A stretch of DNA of 64,000 nucleotides from Sycon ciliatum. Taxonomy: Eukaryota; Porifera; Calcarea; Leucosolenida; Sycettidae. The stretch is taken from NCBI RefSeq assembly GCF_964019385.1, contig NC_088649.1:26037517-26101516 (forward strand). Direction: 5' to 3'. The position numbers and the translations under genes are program-made. Positions 53,385-64,000 of the stretch are shown one piece after another (within the stretch, counting starts at the first letter, position 1; the number at the start of each line of letters is the position of its first letter). Below the pieces are notes generated by a model that was given only the letters and a program-made list of their open reading frames with translations, made no database searches and was not told the DNA's origin.

Positions 53385-53745
53385 CTGTATAACACCATTA
53401 TTTCGGTGTAATTTAAATTTCGGTAACTTCGGTACTGGTCCTGGATCACCTAATTTAACATTACACCTAAATTTTCCGAAATACCAAAAATATGTAAAAA
53501 TCACGAAAATCACTGTCAAATTAAAAAAATCAACTTGTATACTGGTATACCGGTAGTACATTGTACATACATAACATGTACCGGTATACATATGTGGAGC
53601 CTTTTGGCCTTGCTTGGCGGAGATATTAGTGCAAGACGGTTTTTTTTTTTTTTTTTTGGTGCCATGCAAATTTATCCTTACACCGAAAAGTCAGGGGTGG
53701 GCTTTTACCGAAATTTTACAACACCGGAAATAAGGTGATATACAG
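53385..53745. mobile_element. TA-flanked MITE with CTGTATAACACC ends
   Basis: TIR CTGTATAACACC...GGTGATATACAG, TA at 53,383-53,384 and 53,746-53,747. It shares TTTCGGTAACTTCGGT words with 25,420-25,634. Contains a T20 run. Confidence 0.8.
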
Positions 53746-53929
53746 TACCCAGGCTGGTAACGGTCAGCCACATTGCGATGAAAAATGCATTTGGTTTAGA
53801 TAGAATGATCCCAACTGCATTAGTTCTACAACTGTGTCATCTGCATTCGTTTGAGTAAAGAGTTAATTTGAAACTATACGGTTTTGTCTATCACTACTTG
53901 TCATCAATTGCTAGCAACTCCTTCAATCA

Positions 53930-54225
53930 CTGTTTACCCTGCGTTCAGCTGGCCCGCACACAAATGAACGTACTCGTGGCCAGGATACAGCTGCCTTAGT
54001 ATTACCTACTGTAGAAATTGAGTATGGACTGCACTCGGTTTCATTTCTGGCGGCAGGTCGGTGGAATGCTATTCCTCCAAATTGTCGTCGGGCACAATCT
54101 GCTGATACATTGGCTCACCTCACAAAGATTCACCTAGGGTTCCCTGTAACAATGGCGGGGCCATGCCTGTTGGGACTCCCTAGTCTAATAAACACTACTA
54201 ATACTTCTACTACTACTAGCCCAGC
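53930..54225 (+). mobile_element. LINE 3' end with (CTA)n tail
   Basis: The frame includes LHSVSFLAAGRWNAIPPNCR and HLGFPVTMAG, then a UTR (GGGACTCCCTAGTCTAATAA) and ACT/CTA repeats. Same family type as 3.8 kb. Confidence 0.75.
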
Positions 54226-54475
54226 CACCTTCAGTTATGTGCCCTGCTAGAAGCGCATCATGGCTTCCTTTAAATGCTTTTCTGCTAAATGGGTTTCTGT
54301 AGTATAGCGGACTAAAGAATAGGAAACGTGTCACTCAATATTGTATTATGCTTTTTTTTTAGAATGAGGTCTGTCTCGTTATCCAGGAAACAACATATGA
54401 GCAACGTTGCCGCAGGGGCCTTATCAGAGTTTAAAGCCAGCTCAATCGTAATTTTACTACTCTTGATATTAACAT

Positions 54476-55142
54476 GAGAGAGCTTGGAGGCTCAGGGTCC
54501 TACGCTAAGCTTTTTTTTTGCCTAGCTCATGCATGTTATTAGAACTGATGGAAATGTTTTGTTTCCATTAATTTGCTATAGTGTTTTACTTCGACCATGA
54601 CGGCTACAATGCCCAAACATACCATAACGAACTGATCGGCTACATCATTGTACTGCAAAAGTTTCCATCTGTTCGAATAACATGCATGATGAGCTAGGCA
54701 AATAAGAATAGCGTAGGGCCCTGAGCGAAAGAAAATAACTTTCTCTTTGCATTCGAAGGTAATACGACACCGTCTACCACCTTGATGACCAAGGCGAAAG
54801 AGCATAGTGATGCTCTAATTTTTTCATCTCTCCTAATTTACTCAAGACATAACCTAGGATTCGAACCCGCACTATCACACCGTATGCATCCCCCCGATAC
54901 ACTTCGCATACATACTCATTCTTCCAAGCTGCTGCACGTTATGATCTTGCATTTGAAAGCCCTATTTGAATATTGTGGCCAGCTGTCTCTGATGGTACGG
55001 TACGAGACAGGAACGGGATAGCGCCAGGCATGCCGACGTACGCGACGGCACAAAACAAACAAACACATGGCATTAAAGCTGTGTGGACCCTGGCTAGCGC
55101 AAAACGTTACTGAAGTTACACCTTTTGCATAGCTACGGGAAT
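54476..55142. mobile_element. T-2: second copy of element T
   Basis: It shares GAGAGAGCTTGG and CATAGCTACGGGAAT ends and the AGCTGTGTGGACCCTGGCTA block with T-1, with a different middle. Confidence 0.65.
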
Positions 55143-55786
55143 AGCAAAGTCTGGTAATTCGAACCTCAAAACGGGCATATGTTGTGGGGGTTGGATAATT
55201 GGAATGCCCTGGCATACTGGGGTTTGATTTATCCAGATTCTACCTATATTTTTGCACCTCAGCGTTGACTTTCTCATCTCCTCCACAGACTTAGAATGTT
55301 TAGCGTCCTTGTGTACGTATACAAATATAATAATTAGGTAATTGATAACACTGCTGTGTTGTATTTTTGAGTTTCTACCAGAAGACGTTTTCTGTTCTGT
55401 TCTGGTTGTGCGTCTGGTCATTTCCTTTGGATATTCGCAGGTCTTAACGGTAGCTGTGATTTGTATGGTGCTAGCTTGGAGTGAACCTTCCAAAGCCTGT
55501 GGTTCGTGTACATGTAGCAACGGAGTTGTCATGTCGTGCCCAAACATTGTCCAAATGTGAGTTCTACATGGTCTGGCGTTTGAAAGCTTTAACTTACGTA
55601 TTCATAGCAGCAATTACTTCCTCTGCGTCATCGAAATTGTTGCAGTTTGACTTTTGATATAAAACGGGGTATTTACTCACCAGCACTCGTACCAGAGGCA
55701 AGGAATCGGACATAAGCGATAGTCAGCAGTATAGGGTGATGGCAAAGTTCTATTTTCTGTTATTGAAAGCTGGAATTTTTGAACTA

Positions 55787-56181
55787 CAGTCCATTCAGAA
55801 AAAAATGAACTTCTAGCTTTTGGCCATAAATGGGTCAAACGTTGAGTTTTTTTAGAATTTTTTCTGCAATCCCATATGGAATCCTCTTCCAATTATGTTT
55901 CTGAAGTTTTTTTGTCCAAAAAGCAAGCCATAGCAAGAATAGGATTTCGGCCAGGTTTTGCCCCAAAAGCACTGAATTGGGAAAAACCATCAAAATCCAG
56001 GCCGTTTGACCCCGCCTGCAACAGTGCATTCTGCGGCTCGAACCCCAGTTCAGGCACTCTTTTTGGACTCTTTTTCAAATTTCAAAGTTCGCAGCACTGC
56101 ACTGTGTACAATGAAATCACGAAAAATCGCCAAATAAGGGAGCTCGCCAGAGCCAGGACCCATCTTTTTATGAATGGACTG
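55787..56181. mobile_element. TA-flanked MITE with CAGTCCATTC ends (in Q2)
   Basis: TIR CAGTCCATTC...GAATGGACTG with TA on both sides. Q1 and Q3 have the uninterrupted GAACTAGACGC. Confidence 0.9.
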
Positions 56182-56950
56182 TAGACGCAATTTCTTTGCT
56201 GATGTCGCTGCGATGGTAATTCCAACTCGCTGAGATTAGTCAGGCGTTGCAGCCTGCACATTTCTCATGCTAATGGCCAATCACTCCAGCCTCATCTCTG
56301 TTTTACCTTAGCTGGGGTGAGAATGACTTCATGGAACAAGTGGCAGCGCTTGGAGAAAAATCGAGGGATCAGCAAACTAAATGCCTGCAACAGCGATAAA
56401 ATGTGTCGCTCTGGCTGACACACTCAGTACATGATTGTACCTGCAAGAGCAGTGTAGACCCCACACGTAGTGCTAGTGATGCACGCGCAGGTGCCTACCA
56501 TGATACCAGTGATGCTGAAAAAGACGGCGAGCTGGACGTGATGGTACACTTATCTGCATGAGCTGTGACCACACAGCTAAAATAAATGAGCATGCCACGG
56601 CTAGAAAAGTTCAATTCAAGATCGACGTGATTCCGCCGACGGTAATCAACCGACCTCGCAACGATCGTGTATTCTTACTAGGCTTCGTTGGTGGTAAAGT
56701 AGAAATCATCCAGAGCTAGCAAACAACAAGCATAGCAGCTCTTGTCCTGTGGAGGAAGTCAAAGCGTTTGTGATGAGGCGCGACCAACTTTTAACCTTCC
56801 TTGAAATGTTTCGGAGAGATATTTTTGCGTCCATTGACATCAACGACCACGAGGACTTCATCTCTGCATGAAAACTCTCAGTCCAACTGTCCTGGAACGT
56901 TACTCTAGTCTTCAGACTATCATACTGTGTAATAGGTTTTGAATGGCCTA

Positions 56951-57189
56951 CAGTCCATTTCAAAACTATAGACGCGTACCTAGGCAAAAACCGTTATGCC
57001 AGCATCTATACCACATAAAATCTGTGATCACTTTGTGCATAATTTATTTCAAATTGGGCGTCTGTTATCCAATCGTTTTGAAACTATATGAGAGTATTTG
57101 TGGAGCGGTCCTGAGCAATATTCCGAAAACTATTCTCAAAGAGGTCCAGCCAAATTTGAAATATTTCAAAAACCCTACGAAATGGACTG
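56951..57189. mobile_element. Second CAGTCCATT MITE in Q2
   Basis: TIR CAGTCCATTTC...GAAATGGACTG with TA at 56,949-56,950 and 57,190-57,191. Confidence 0.88.
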
Positions 57190-57493
57190 TAGCTTATGGA
57201 GTTGTCAGTAACAAGTGACGAGTCACTAGTAAAACTGCGACAAATATTTCAAAAACCCTACGAAACGGACTGTAGCTTATGGAGTTGTCAGTAACAAGTG
57301 ACGAGTCACTAGTAAAACTGCGACAAATATTTCAAAAACCCTACGAAACGGACTGTAGCTTATGGAGTTGTCAGTAACAAGTGACGAGTCACTAGTAAAA
57401 CTGCGACAAATATTTCAAAAACCCTACGAAACGGACTGTAGCTTATGGAGTTGTCAGTAACAAGTGACGAGTCACTAGTAAAACTGCGACAAT
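57159..57493. repeat. 83-bp tandem array, 4 copies, across a MITE-Q boundary
   Basis: Each unit joins ~30 bp of the MITE right end (AAATATTTCAAAAACCCTAC) to ~50 bp of Q subterminal sequence (GCTTATGGAGTTGTCAGTAA). Units are almost identical, so the expansion is recent. Confidence 0.92.
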
Positions 57494-57514
57494 TTCGATG
57501 ACGCGGAGGAAGTA

Positions 57515-58298
57515 GAAATATTCAGCACTTGTGCCCATATTAGTATTCACATTGAACACTATTCAATGATGGAGTTATTCTTTTGATCCTTTTGAATACA
57601 TGAAACACGTTTTGATGCAGATAATACATAAGGGTCTTTTCAATAACGATGTTGCATGCCTTTTGCTATACAAACGTCAAGGTGATACAAAGGCACAAAG
57701 TCGCATAGATCAACTGATTTGCCGAGTTGGAGAACCAGCTTTAGAGTTACACAAACAGGCGATGGCGTCTCCTTTTATACATGTAAGCGACATACACGGC
57801 ATGGCAAGGTTATTGATAATAGTTATGGGAAGTAATGGGGAGGGGAGGAGAAAAAATCACAAGTGAAAGAAATCACAACTGTAAGAGAATAAATATATTA
57901 AAGTCGGATGTAGAACCAACGATAACTGTAGAAATGAAAAGGACATTTTAATTCGAGTTAAGAGTAACTCTCCATCACTGTAACTAGATTCTACATACTA
58001 GTGTTAAAACGATCTCAACCGGTACTCGTTAGCTCGCTCGCCAGAAACTCTGCTCGTTTGTGCGGCAAGCTTGTTTGCACTAACGAACACCGTACACCGT
58101 ACTCCGTACACATGGCAGTACATGTCGACCGGGGAGTCGTAAAATATGTTACGATTCCCTGGTCGATAGAGGGTCCAGTCCCGCTCAAAGTGAAAATCAC
58201 TCGCAGTTATTGTGTCTGGATGCCTGCACCACACTTGAGTTACTTGTGCTGTCATTGCAGCTTTGGTGGACTCTACTGATGTCTTGTTGCGCATCTGA
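57515..58298. other. No gene recognised
   Basis: A frame at 57,600-57,866 (KHVLMQIIHKGLF, YKRQGDTKAQSRIDQL) looks protein-like, but I cannot assign it. ACTCGTTAGCTCGCTCG at ~58,024 recurs at ~58,569 and may mark the limits of the BED-finger relic. Confidence 0.4.
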
Positions 58299-58484
58299 GT
58301 GAAAGTTACGCTCAGTCGTTTGGAAGTTTTCTCCCGCGATGCAGCGAAGACCAGGGCTACTTGCAATCTTTGCAAAAAGGTCTATTCTTACAAAGGCTAC
58401 TTAACCACGGTGCCGAAAAGACATCTCGACACCAAACAGCAGTCCAAAGTGAAGCAGCAGCAACCCCAATTATGCCAGTGGTGA
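58299..58484 (+). pseudogene. BED-type zinc finger relic of a hAT transposase
   Basis: The frame reads EVFSRDAAKTRATCNLCKK then VYSYKG and KRHLDTK. This is the ZBED pattern: an aromatic start, CxxC, a gap, then H with a second ligand expected right after DTK. Here the sequence continues QQ, so the final His is missing. No dimerisation domain or rest of the transposase was found downstream. Confidence 0.6.
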
Positions 58485-58579
58485 TAATTTGCGGTGATAA
58501 TTTGAACCAGCTGAAAAATCGAACTTTGAAAAAAGTACATCCAAAAATTTATAATTGCCACATCAATGAAACTCGTTAG

Positions 58580-60516
58580 CTCGCTCGATAGCTTCCTCGT
58601 TAGTGGAACTGATCGTTCTTTTTTTTTATAGATATGCTCGCTTCAACACTACTATGTACAGTCAGAAAGTGCAAGAACTAGGCACAAAACCGACATAGTA
58701 CTGAGACATCTTGAATCGTGGTTCGACCTTATTGTCCATTGGTCTTGCCAGTATCGTCATCGCAATGCATGAACATCTGCCAACGTCCTTCACAGCGGAG
58801 ACTTTCAGCTCGTGCTTATCTTGCTTGCGCTCACCTTTCCTATCTGATGTTATTTCTATAACTTAGAACCTTTCAAGTTGGAAGGCTGTTGGAGTGCACA
58901 TCCAAGATCTGCTAAAGCTGTTAGCCAGTTAGTTGTGAAACCAGGGCTGTTCCAAGTGCGACATTTATCAATATGGTGGCGTACCGTAGCAACCCGCATC
59001 GCAACAGCTCGCGTACGCACAGCGTACCGACGCATGCAGTCTTTCTGCACATTTTTCAAATTTATCGAAGAAAGTTTTTGTTTTTGGGGCGATAGATTCG
59101 TGCCTTAGAGAGGTCGTATGATGCCATGCTGGAGGAGAATAAGTCTACCCAGACCTGGAAGCCTCCCTTCGGCGAAGTACTGAAGTTAGTATGTCCTCAA
59201 TACAGTCAATACAGGAATTGTTTTCAAGACGATGCAGTGTAATAAATTCTAGTAATGTAGTGCATCATGGAATTCGTTGTGGTTGAAACTTCGGAACACG
59301 AAGGGGCCACATTTGCTTGACTCGCTACCATCATGATGTCAACAGATGGAACCCCACTGCTCTTATTCTAGAACATGTTCTCCCCTGAGGACAGCTTACA
59401 GCCAGATTTCCGTGCATAAGAAAAGGGCGCAAATAAATCGTTAGACTGATTGCAATTCATCTTGGAGAAGGAGAAGGATATTATTCGATCGTCTGCTACT
59501 CTCTCAACGCAATATTGATGACATAGCAGCTACATGTACGTCTCTTCATGCGTGTGCTCTTCACCTTTGGGGGCAGTGTGAGGATTTTAGGATTCCTGGA
59601 AATCAGATTCTGTACACTATTGGACAGCAGTTTCTGCATTGCACATGCTCCACAGTGCTCATCGGCAAGGATGTTGAATTTGCGTGTACCCCTTCACCAC
59701 CCTGCTCTCCATACTATTCCAGATCAGCACTAACTGAACATTAAAGTGTTTCATTTCCAGTAGAATGTGCTCCTCCAATAAGTGCGGCATTGGAGGTGGT
59801 GATATTTATTGCCACAGTTGCACTGCTGATATTCGTCATGAAAGAAGCAATGGATGTTGGTCAAGTCAACCAGTGGGCTTGCAGTGATAAGCAAAGTACC
59901 ACAATACATCAACAAGTGTCATAGCATGGCGGAGTTGGTTGCCCGCAACGCTTCCATGTTGGTGTTGTTAGTGTAAAAATAGAGGATATCTTCCAGTCTC
60001 TAACTTTTAAAGCACATGGACCTGCTATAGGTGCAATCCTATAAATGCTTGTTTCAAGTCACAGAATTATTTAGCTTCTTACAGCTTGGATTTAATTCGC
60101 CGTATTGGAATTAATGTTAAGAAGAGGTTGATGCGACTTCGGTGATAATTGTTGAATTGCGTGTTGCTCCCTACGTGGGAGCTTGCTCTATTCCTGCCGA
60201 CTTGAATTCTCACTTGACCGACTTCTTATTTTAAATTGAATTCATGGACATCTGTCAATTCAGCAGGTGAACTGCATTGCCATCGAGCCCTGAGCCAGCT
60301 CCATGGGAATGGCACGGTCATGAAGATGCGTGATGCTGTGTATCTTATTCGCATCAGAATAAAAACCTGTTTGTTTTGGCGACACACTCCGGTAGCAACT
60401 GATGCTCCGCATAATGCAGCTTGTACAGTAGTCCTCACTGCAGAAGAAAGCAGTTTAGGAGGGACTCTAGTGAGGAGTGTACGAGGATAGCCTATTAGTG
60501 TTCTACATAATCATTT
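58580..60516. other. ~1.9 kb without recognised features
   Basis: Only short frames. No TIR pair or simple repeat of note was seen. Confidence 0.45.
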
Positions 60517-61023
60517 GTCGCTTCATGTTTACACGATTGAAAACGATTTGCGTTTACACGACAACGAAATACAACCCAACCGGAATGATATCGTTGGCTT
60601 TACTACTATCGTTTACAGGACAACGACCGAAACCGATACCTAAACGGAACGAATTGGAAAAGCACTTCAAAGTGTTTTGAAAAGTTTTCAACACGTTTTC
60701 ATTCTCGTGTAAAAGGTGAAAACAGGGAAAAAGATTGAAAACGGAGTGCGGTCAAGGAACCCATCTTTGCCAGAATATAACTAGCGGGAAACAACCATTC
60801 CTTGCGACCACCAGCACGTACCAACTCCAACTAACGTGTTACTTCCCGCCCTTGCGCCAAACCAGCACGTGCTAACTCTAGCCTGATCGCCCGTTTTCCG
60901 TTTTAGTGTAAACGGTTCAAAACGATTTTCCGTTCTCGTGTAAAAGATTTGAAAACTATTCGAGGCCAGCCCGTTTTCATTATGTTTTGTTTCGTTTCAT
61001 TTTGTCTTTGTGTAAACGCAGCC
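60517..61023. mobile_element. Probable PIF/Harbinger-type MITE (GGCTGCGTTTACAC family)
   Basis: The right end TGTAAACGCAGCC is followed by TTA. The left side has TGTTTACACG and GCGTTTACACGACAACG, but its exact edge is unclear. GAAAACGATTT-type words fill the body, as in 35,067-35,542. Confidence 0.6.
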
Positions 61024-61189
61024 TTATTCCCGTAGCTATGAAAAAGATGGGGTACATGGACCGCACAGCATCATCAAAGACAGCTCGTCACCTTATTCAA
61101 ATAGGGCTTTCAACTGCAAATTCATAACGTGGTTGTTGTCAAAACTTTATTCTCACGGTACCCAGTGACCAATAAGCGATAATGGTGTG

Positions 61190-61930
61190 AGAGAGGAGGA
61201 AGAGTGATGAAAAATTGGGTGAGCAGGGATTAGTGAATACGTGTATGGGCAGGGTGGTCGCTACACGAGCATACAGAGTTCTGCAACAGCAGGGATATCT
61301 GGGATTTGAAGAGAGTGCCAGAAGGGATTTCGCGAAGCTGGGTGGACAAGCAATTTTAAAAGTAATGAAGGACATTGTACAGGCAGAATGGAGACAGGGA
61401 TCAGTGCTTCCGGTCTGGAGTCCGACCTAGGATGTGGAAGACGGCCAACATGGTTTAAATCCACAAGCAATCTTCCCGCTCAAGCCTTAAGAATTACAGG
61501 CCCGTACCCTTGCTGTCAAGAGTACATAACCCCCAAGAGTGTGCAATTCCAGCTATGGGGTCTGCGACAGCAGAACTTCACATCACGTGATGAACCCGTA
61601 CACATTATTTGCACTCTGTGCATGATAGATACAGGGTTGTACGCAGCCCAGCTTTGGGTACTTTGGGAACTCTCTTGTCGTCACTTTGCACTGTTTGCCA
61701 GCATAACCTTTTGAACCATGTCACGTGATGTGAAGTTCTACCGTCGCAGCACAGCATAGTGGTTTTGCAGGCAGTTGCACACTCTTGGGGGTTATGTACT
61801 CTTGTTGCTGTGCATAATCTCGAAAGTCATGGAAGCTCTTATTGTTATGAAACCACAATTTCTCAAGTGTGACAGGCCTTCTCGCTTGTGGCATTGTGTT
61901 CGTTTCAATGCAGTTGTATCTTGACTCTGC
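61190..61930 (+). pseudogene. LINE reverse transcriptase N-terminal part, split by J2
   Basis: The frame RMWKTANMV then NYRPVPLL stops at 61,516 and resumes after J2 as LLCIISKVMEALI. This is the fingers region of a non-LTR RT (WK-A, IHK, NYRP-S-L--ISKV-E). A TAA interrupts the MV-IHK stretch at ~61,455. Removing J2 and one TTGCTGT copy restores the continuous reading. Confidence 0.75.
61517..61804. mobile_element. J2: intact J MITE with 7-bp target duplication
   Basis: CAAGAGTACATAACCCCC and mirror, flanked by TTGCTGT (61,510-61,516 and 61,805-61,811). The interior is the same as J3 (CATCACGTGATG pairs) and it holds the empty sites for W4 and K. Confidence 0.92.
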
Positions 61931-62525
61931 CGTACCGCTGATGTGTACGACGTGGTATACGCTACATGCGCTATGTGTGATTTGCTGTGTGCGCTATAGT
62001 TGTATGTTGTATGTGTTTGCTGTCATTTTCACGCTATAATTACCTGGTGGTTTAGCGTTAGTTGCTGTTGATCGAAGTGAAATATACTGTCAAGAGGTAA
62101 TAGTTGTCCTCGTGCAGTGTGGTCGTTCGATCCTGACAATTTAGAGAATCACAGAGGGTTCACAACATTTGGAGACCACTCCAGGATACGAAGCGAGCAT
62201 GGAACAGGAACTAGGTTATTTGGAAGCCAACTTTTTCGGCAACGGAATTCGGTATGTATTTGAAGGCGATAAGTTGATGGAATGGGTGACGCTGCGCTTG
62301 TGAGGTTGGTGGGAGGTACAGCGGAGGCTCCCTGTCACAGCGTTGGGCATGGGCCTTTGATAAATGTATCGACATACAACGGAAGGCAGCCACTGGAGCG
62401 TTATCTCCACCTGTTTGAGGACATCTGTATCAAGAATGAGTTTGAGGAAAACGAATGGCTGCTGCGATTGTGTATCGCTCTGTCGGGTAGCACTGTGAAA
62501 AGGAACTGTATTGGCTGCAGCAGGC
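61931..62525 (+). mobile_element. Ty3/gypsy-like LTR retrotransposon fossil (leader and gag start)
   Basis: A region ending ACAACATTTGGAGACC, like an LTR edge plus primer-binding site, is followed by a gag-like start (~62,200) with a capsid-like segment containing YNGRQPLERYLHLFEDI and NEWLLRL. Only this part is present, and it passes directly into LINE sequence at ~62,530. It is broken and partial. No second LTR was seen. Confidence 0.55.
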
Positions 62526-62529
62526 TGGG

Positions 62530-64000
62530 CATTGACAGACTGCACCAGTGGGGCCAAACAAGGAAAGTTATTTTTCAACCGACCATATCCAAGGCCATGA
62601 CAGCCACCCTCAGAGGCCATACATGGAAAGTGATTTTTGACCCGACCAAATCCCAGGCCATGACAGTCACCCTCAGACACGCCGGCTTAGATCTCCCTGC
62701 ACTGCTGTTTGGTGGCACACTGGTACACGAGACAACCAGCATCACCCTCCTTGGTGTGAAGATGGACACCAAGTTGACCTTTAGCGATCACCTGATCCCC
62801 CAGATAGGCTATGCCTTTGGGAGATCATTGATTTTAAGGTGGCAGACCACCCGAAAATTCGGTGAAAAATCGAATTTGTAAATTCATATCGAGTGCTACG
62901 TCAGTTGAAGGAGCATGAATAGGTGCAACATCTCTGAAAATTGTGTCTCGATCTGACCAGCCGTTCAAGAGTTATGGCCGAAAAATGTGCCCTTGCAAGG
63001 AAAAAGATTTTTTTGCACACAGTCATTTTTTGGCAGCGCTGTATTTGAATATGAGCAGACCGTGTGGAACTTGTCCTTTCATGGAAGCACGCGAAAGTGT
63101 GCAGAATTTTGCTCCAAGTCCAAAAATCACGTTTTTTAGCGACGTATTGGGCTGCACGTGCAGCAGGACCTTTGCCAGCGCCCTCGTGACGTTGCAGATA
63201 TGTGGCTTGAATATTGTGGTTGACGTTGATTTAGTGACTTTGGCAAGTTTGAGTCGTGTCAAGAAGTCAGGTAGGATTCAGTACTAGGCACTAGTGGAAC
63301 GCGAGTGGTAGTCTTTGCCGATTTTTGAGGGTATCCTGGATTTGGTGTGCAGTGCTGTGGAAATGGCTTGCTGTGGACGTCCCAGCACTGGATGTTGTAT
63401 CAAAGGTACGACCTCGTAGCACGTGCTAAACCTAAAAAAAATCAAAAATTGACTTGGGTCTGTGGGAGTCTGTGAGAGAACGCAAACTCGTTCCGTTTTG
63501 ACAGATTCCAGGGCCACTTTGAGGGGCCCTACCCCACCACCCATGGCTGCTTGTGGACTTGTTTTAGGTGTGGATCCCGCGCACGGACAGAATGGGCACG
63601 AAAATGTGAACAAATTGTAAATGCATTCTTTTGGCTCCTGGGTGTCGCGCACACCGAGGCACTATGCTGGAATTTTGATTTTCTCCGGCCTGGAAAGCCT
63701 GTCAGCGAGGCTCAAGAACTTTTAAATCATGTCCAGAGAGCCAGCATAGTGGAAGAAGTGTGTGGTCAAACTTTCACTCAAATCCATGGAGAGACACCAA
63801 AGTTACGGTCAATTGAATGCCATATGGAATTTAGGGGTAGGCTGAACCCTTAAATAATAAAATTTACAAGCTACCTACGCTCCGCAGCCACCCGTGCACG
63901 CCAACGGCTTGGGGTCCTAAACAGAGCCGCCCACATCCTCACCTGCGCCGGCAGGTGGACCGTATCTAAGGCGTTCGTACGACCAGTCATGGAGTATGCG
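62530..64000 (+). pseudogene. LINE reverse transcriptase C-terminal part, split by a TTAA element
   Basis: 62,530-62,833 reads KVIFDPTKSQAMTVTLRH, then ITLLGVKMDTKLTFSDHL, the region after the catalytic block in CR1/Jockey RTs. It resumes at ~63,854 with SYLRSAATRARQRLGVLNRA and SKAFVRPVMEYA and runs off the window. A ~63-bp tandem duplication (62,545-62,670) repeats the KVIF-PT-S-AMT-TLR segment. Confidence 0.75.
62838..63849. mobile_element. TTAA-flanked DNA transposon, ~1.0 kb
   Basis: TTAA lies on both sides (62,834-62,837 and 63,850-63,853), with imperfect ends GGTGGCAGACCACCC and inverted GGGTTCAGCCTACCC (10 of 15 match). The LINE reading continues across it. TTAA targets are used by Kolobok and piggyBac. 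The interior frames (for example 62,943-63,287 and 63,551-63,853) are not recognised. Confidence 0.6.

Larger units (their letters stand above)
55615..57514 (-). mobile_element. Q2: complete Q in reverse orientation, enlarged by two MITEs
   Basis: TACTTCCTCTGCGTCATCG at the left and GCGGAGGAAGTA at the right. More diverged from Q1 than Q3 is. It holds MITEs at 55,787-56,181 and 56,951-57,189 and an 83-bp tandem array. It keeps the 54-codon frame (plus strand, ~56,710-56,871). The P site is empty here too. Confidence 0.88.

Overview
The window is eukaryotic and almost entirely transposable-element DNA. GT-AG intron relics, TA- and TWA-flanked MITEs, LINE 3' ends with microsatellite tails, a poly(A)-tailed retroposon and BEL/Pao and Ty3-like fossils point to an invertebrate metazoan, probably a marine, early-branching animal such as a sponge or cnidarian. 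The species cannot be fixed from the sequence. I found no intact host gene, rRNA or tRNA.

Layout. 1-16.3 kb: copies of a 3-kb element called W here (W1-W4). One carries a second transposon (Y). A short element, J, is split over 6.4 kb by W4 and by a Y relative (K). 16.3-46.3 kb: one ~1-kb element (Q) whose pieces are spread over 30 kb by nested insertions. These are an 18.2-kb compound element with giant terminal inverted repeats (P, 16,775-34,985), a Harbinger-type MITE (35,067-35,542), a 6.4-kb W carrying Y (W5) and a 3.9-kb inverted W (W6). 46.4-64 kb: a truncated W, several MITEs with clear target duplications, decayed LINE reverse-transcriptase pieces, a second full Q, a BED-finger hAT relic, a Ty3-like gag fossil and a LINE split by a TTAA-flanked element.

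Main result. Because families recur, many insertions have an empty site elsewhere in the window, so ends and target duplications can be read directly. W inserts at AT, either with a 2-bp duplication or between A and T with none. It carries a subterminal hairpin at each end, its two ends are not inverted repeats of each other, and one end is a ~410-bp near-palindrome. I cannot place W in a standard superfamily. Homology between W3 and W5, both carrying Y, stops exactly at the W terminus, so the loaded composite appears to have moved as a unit. W, Y/K (AG...CT ends, 6-bp duplication), J (7-bp duplication) and P (TGT...ACA ends, 4-bp duplication, ~0.9-kb arms) are the candidates for undescribed elements. 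W, Y, K, J, P, Q, R, S, T and V are labels used only in this annotation.
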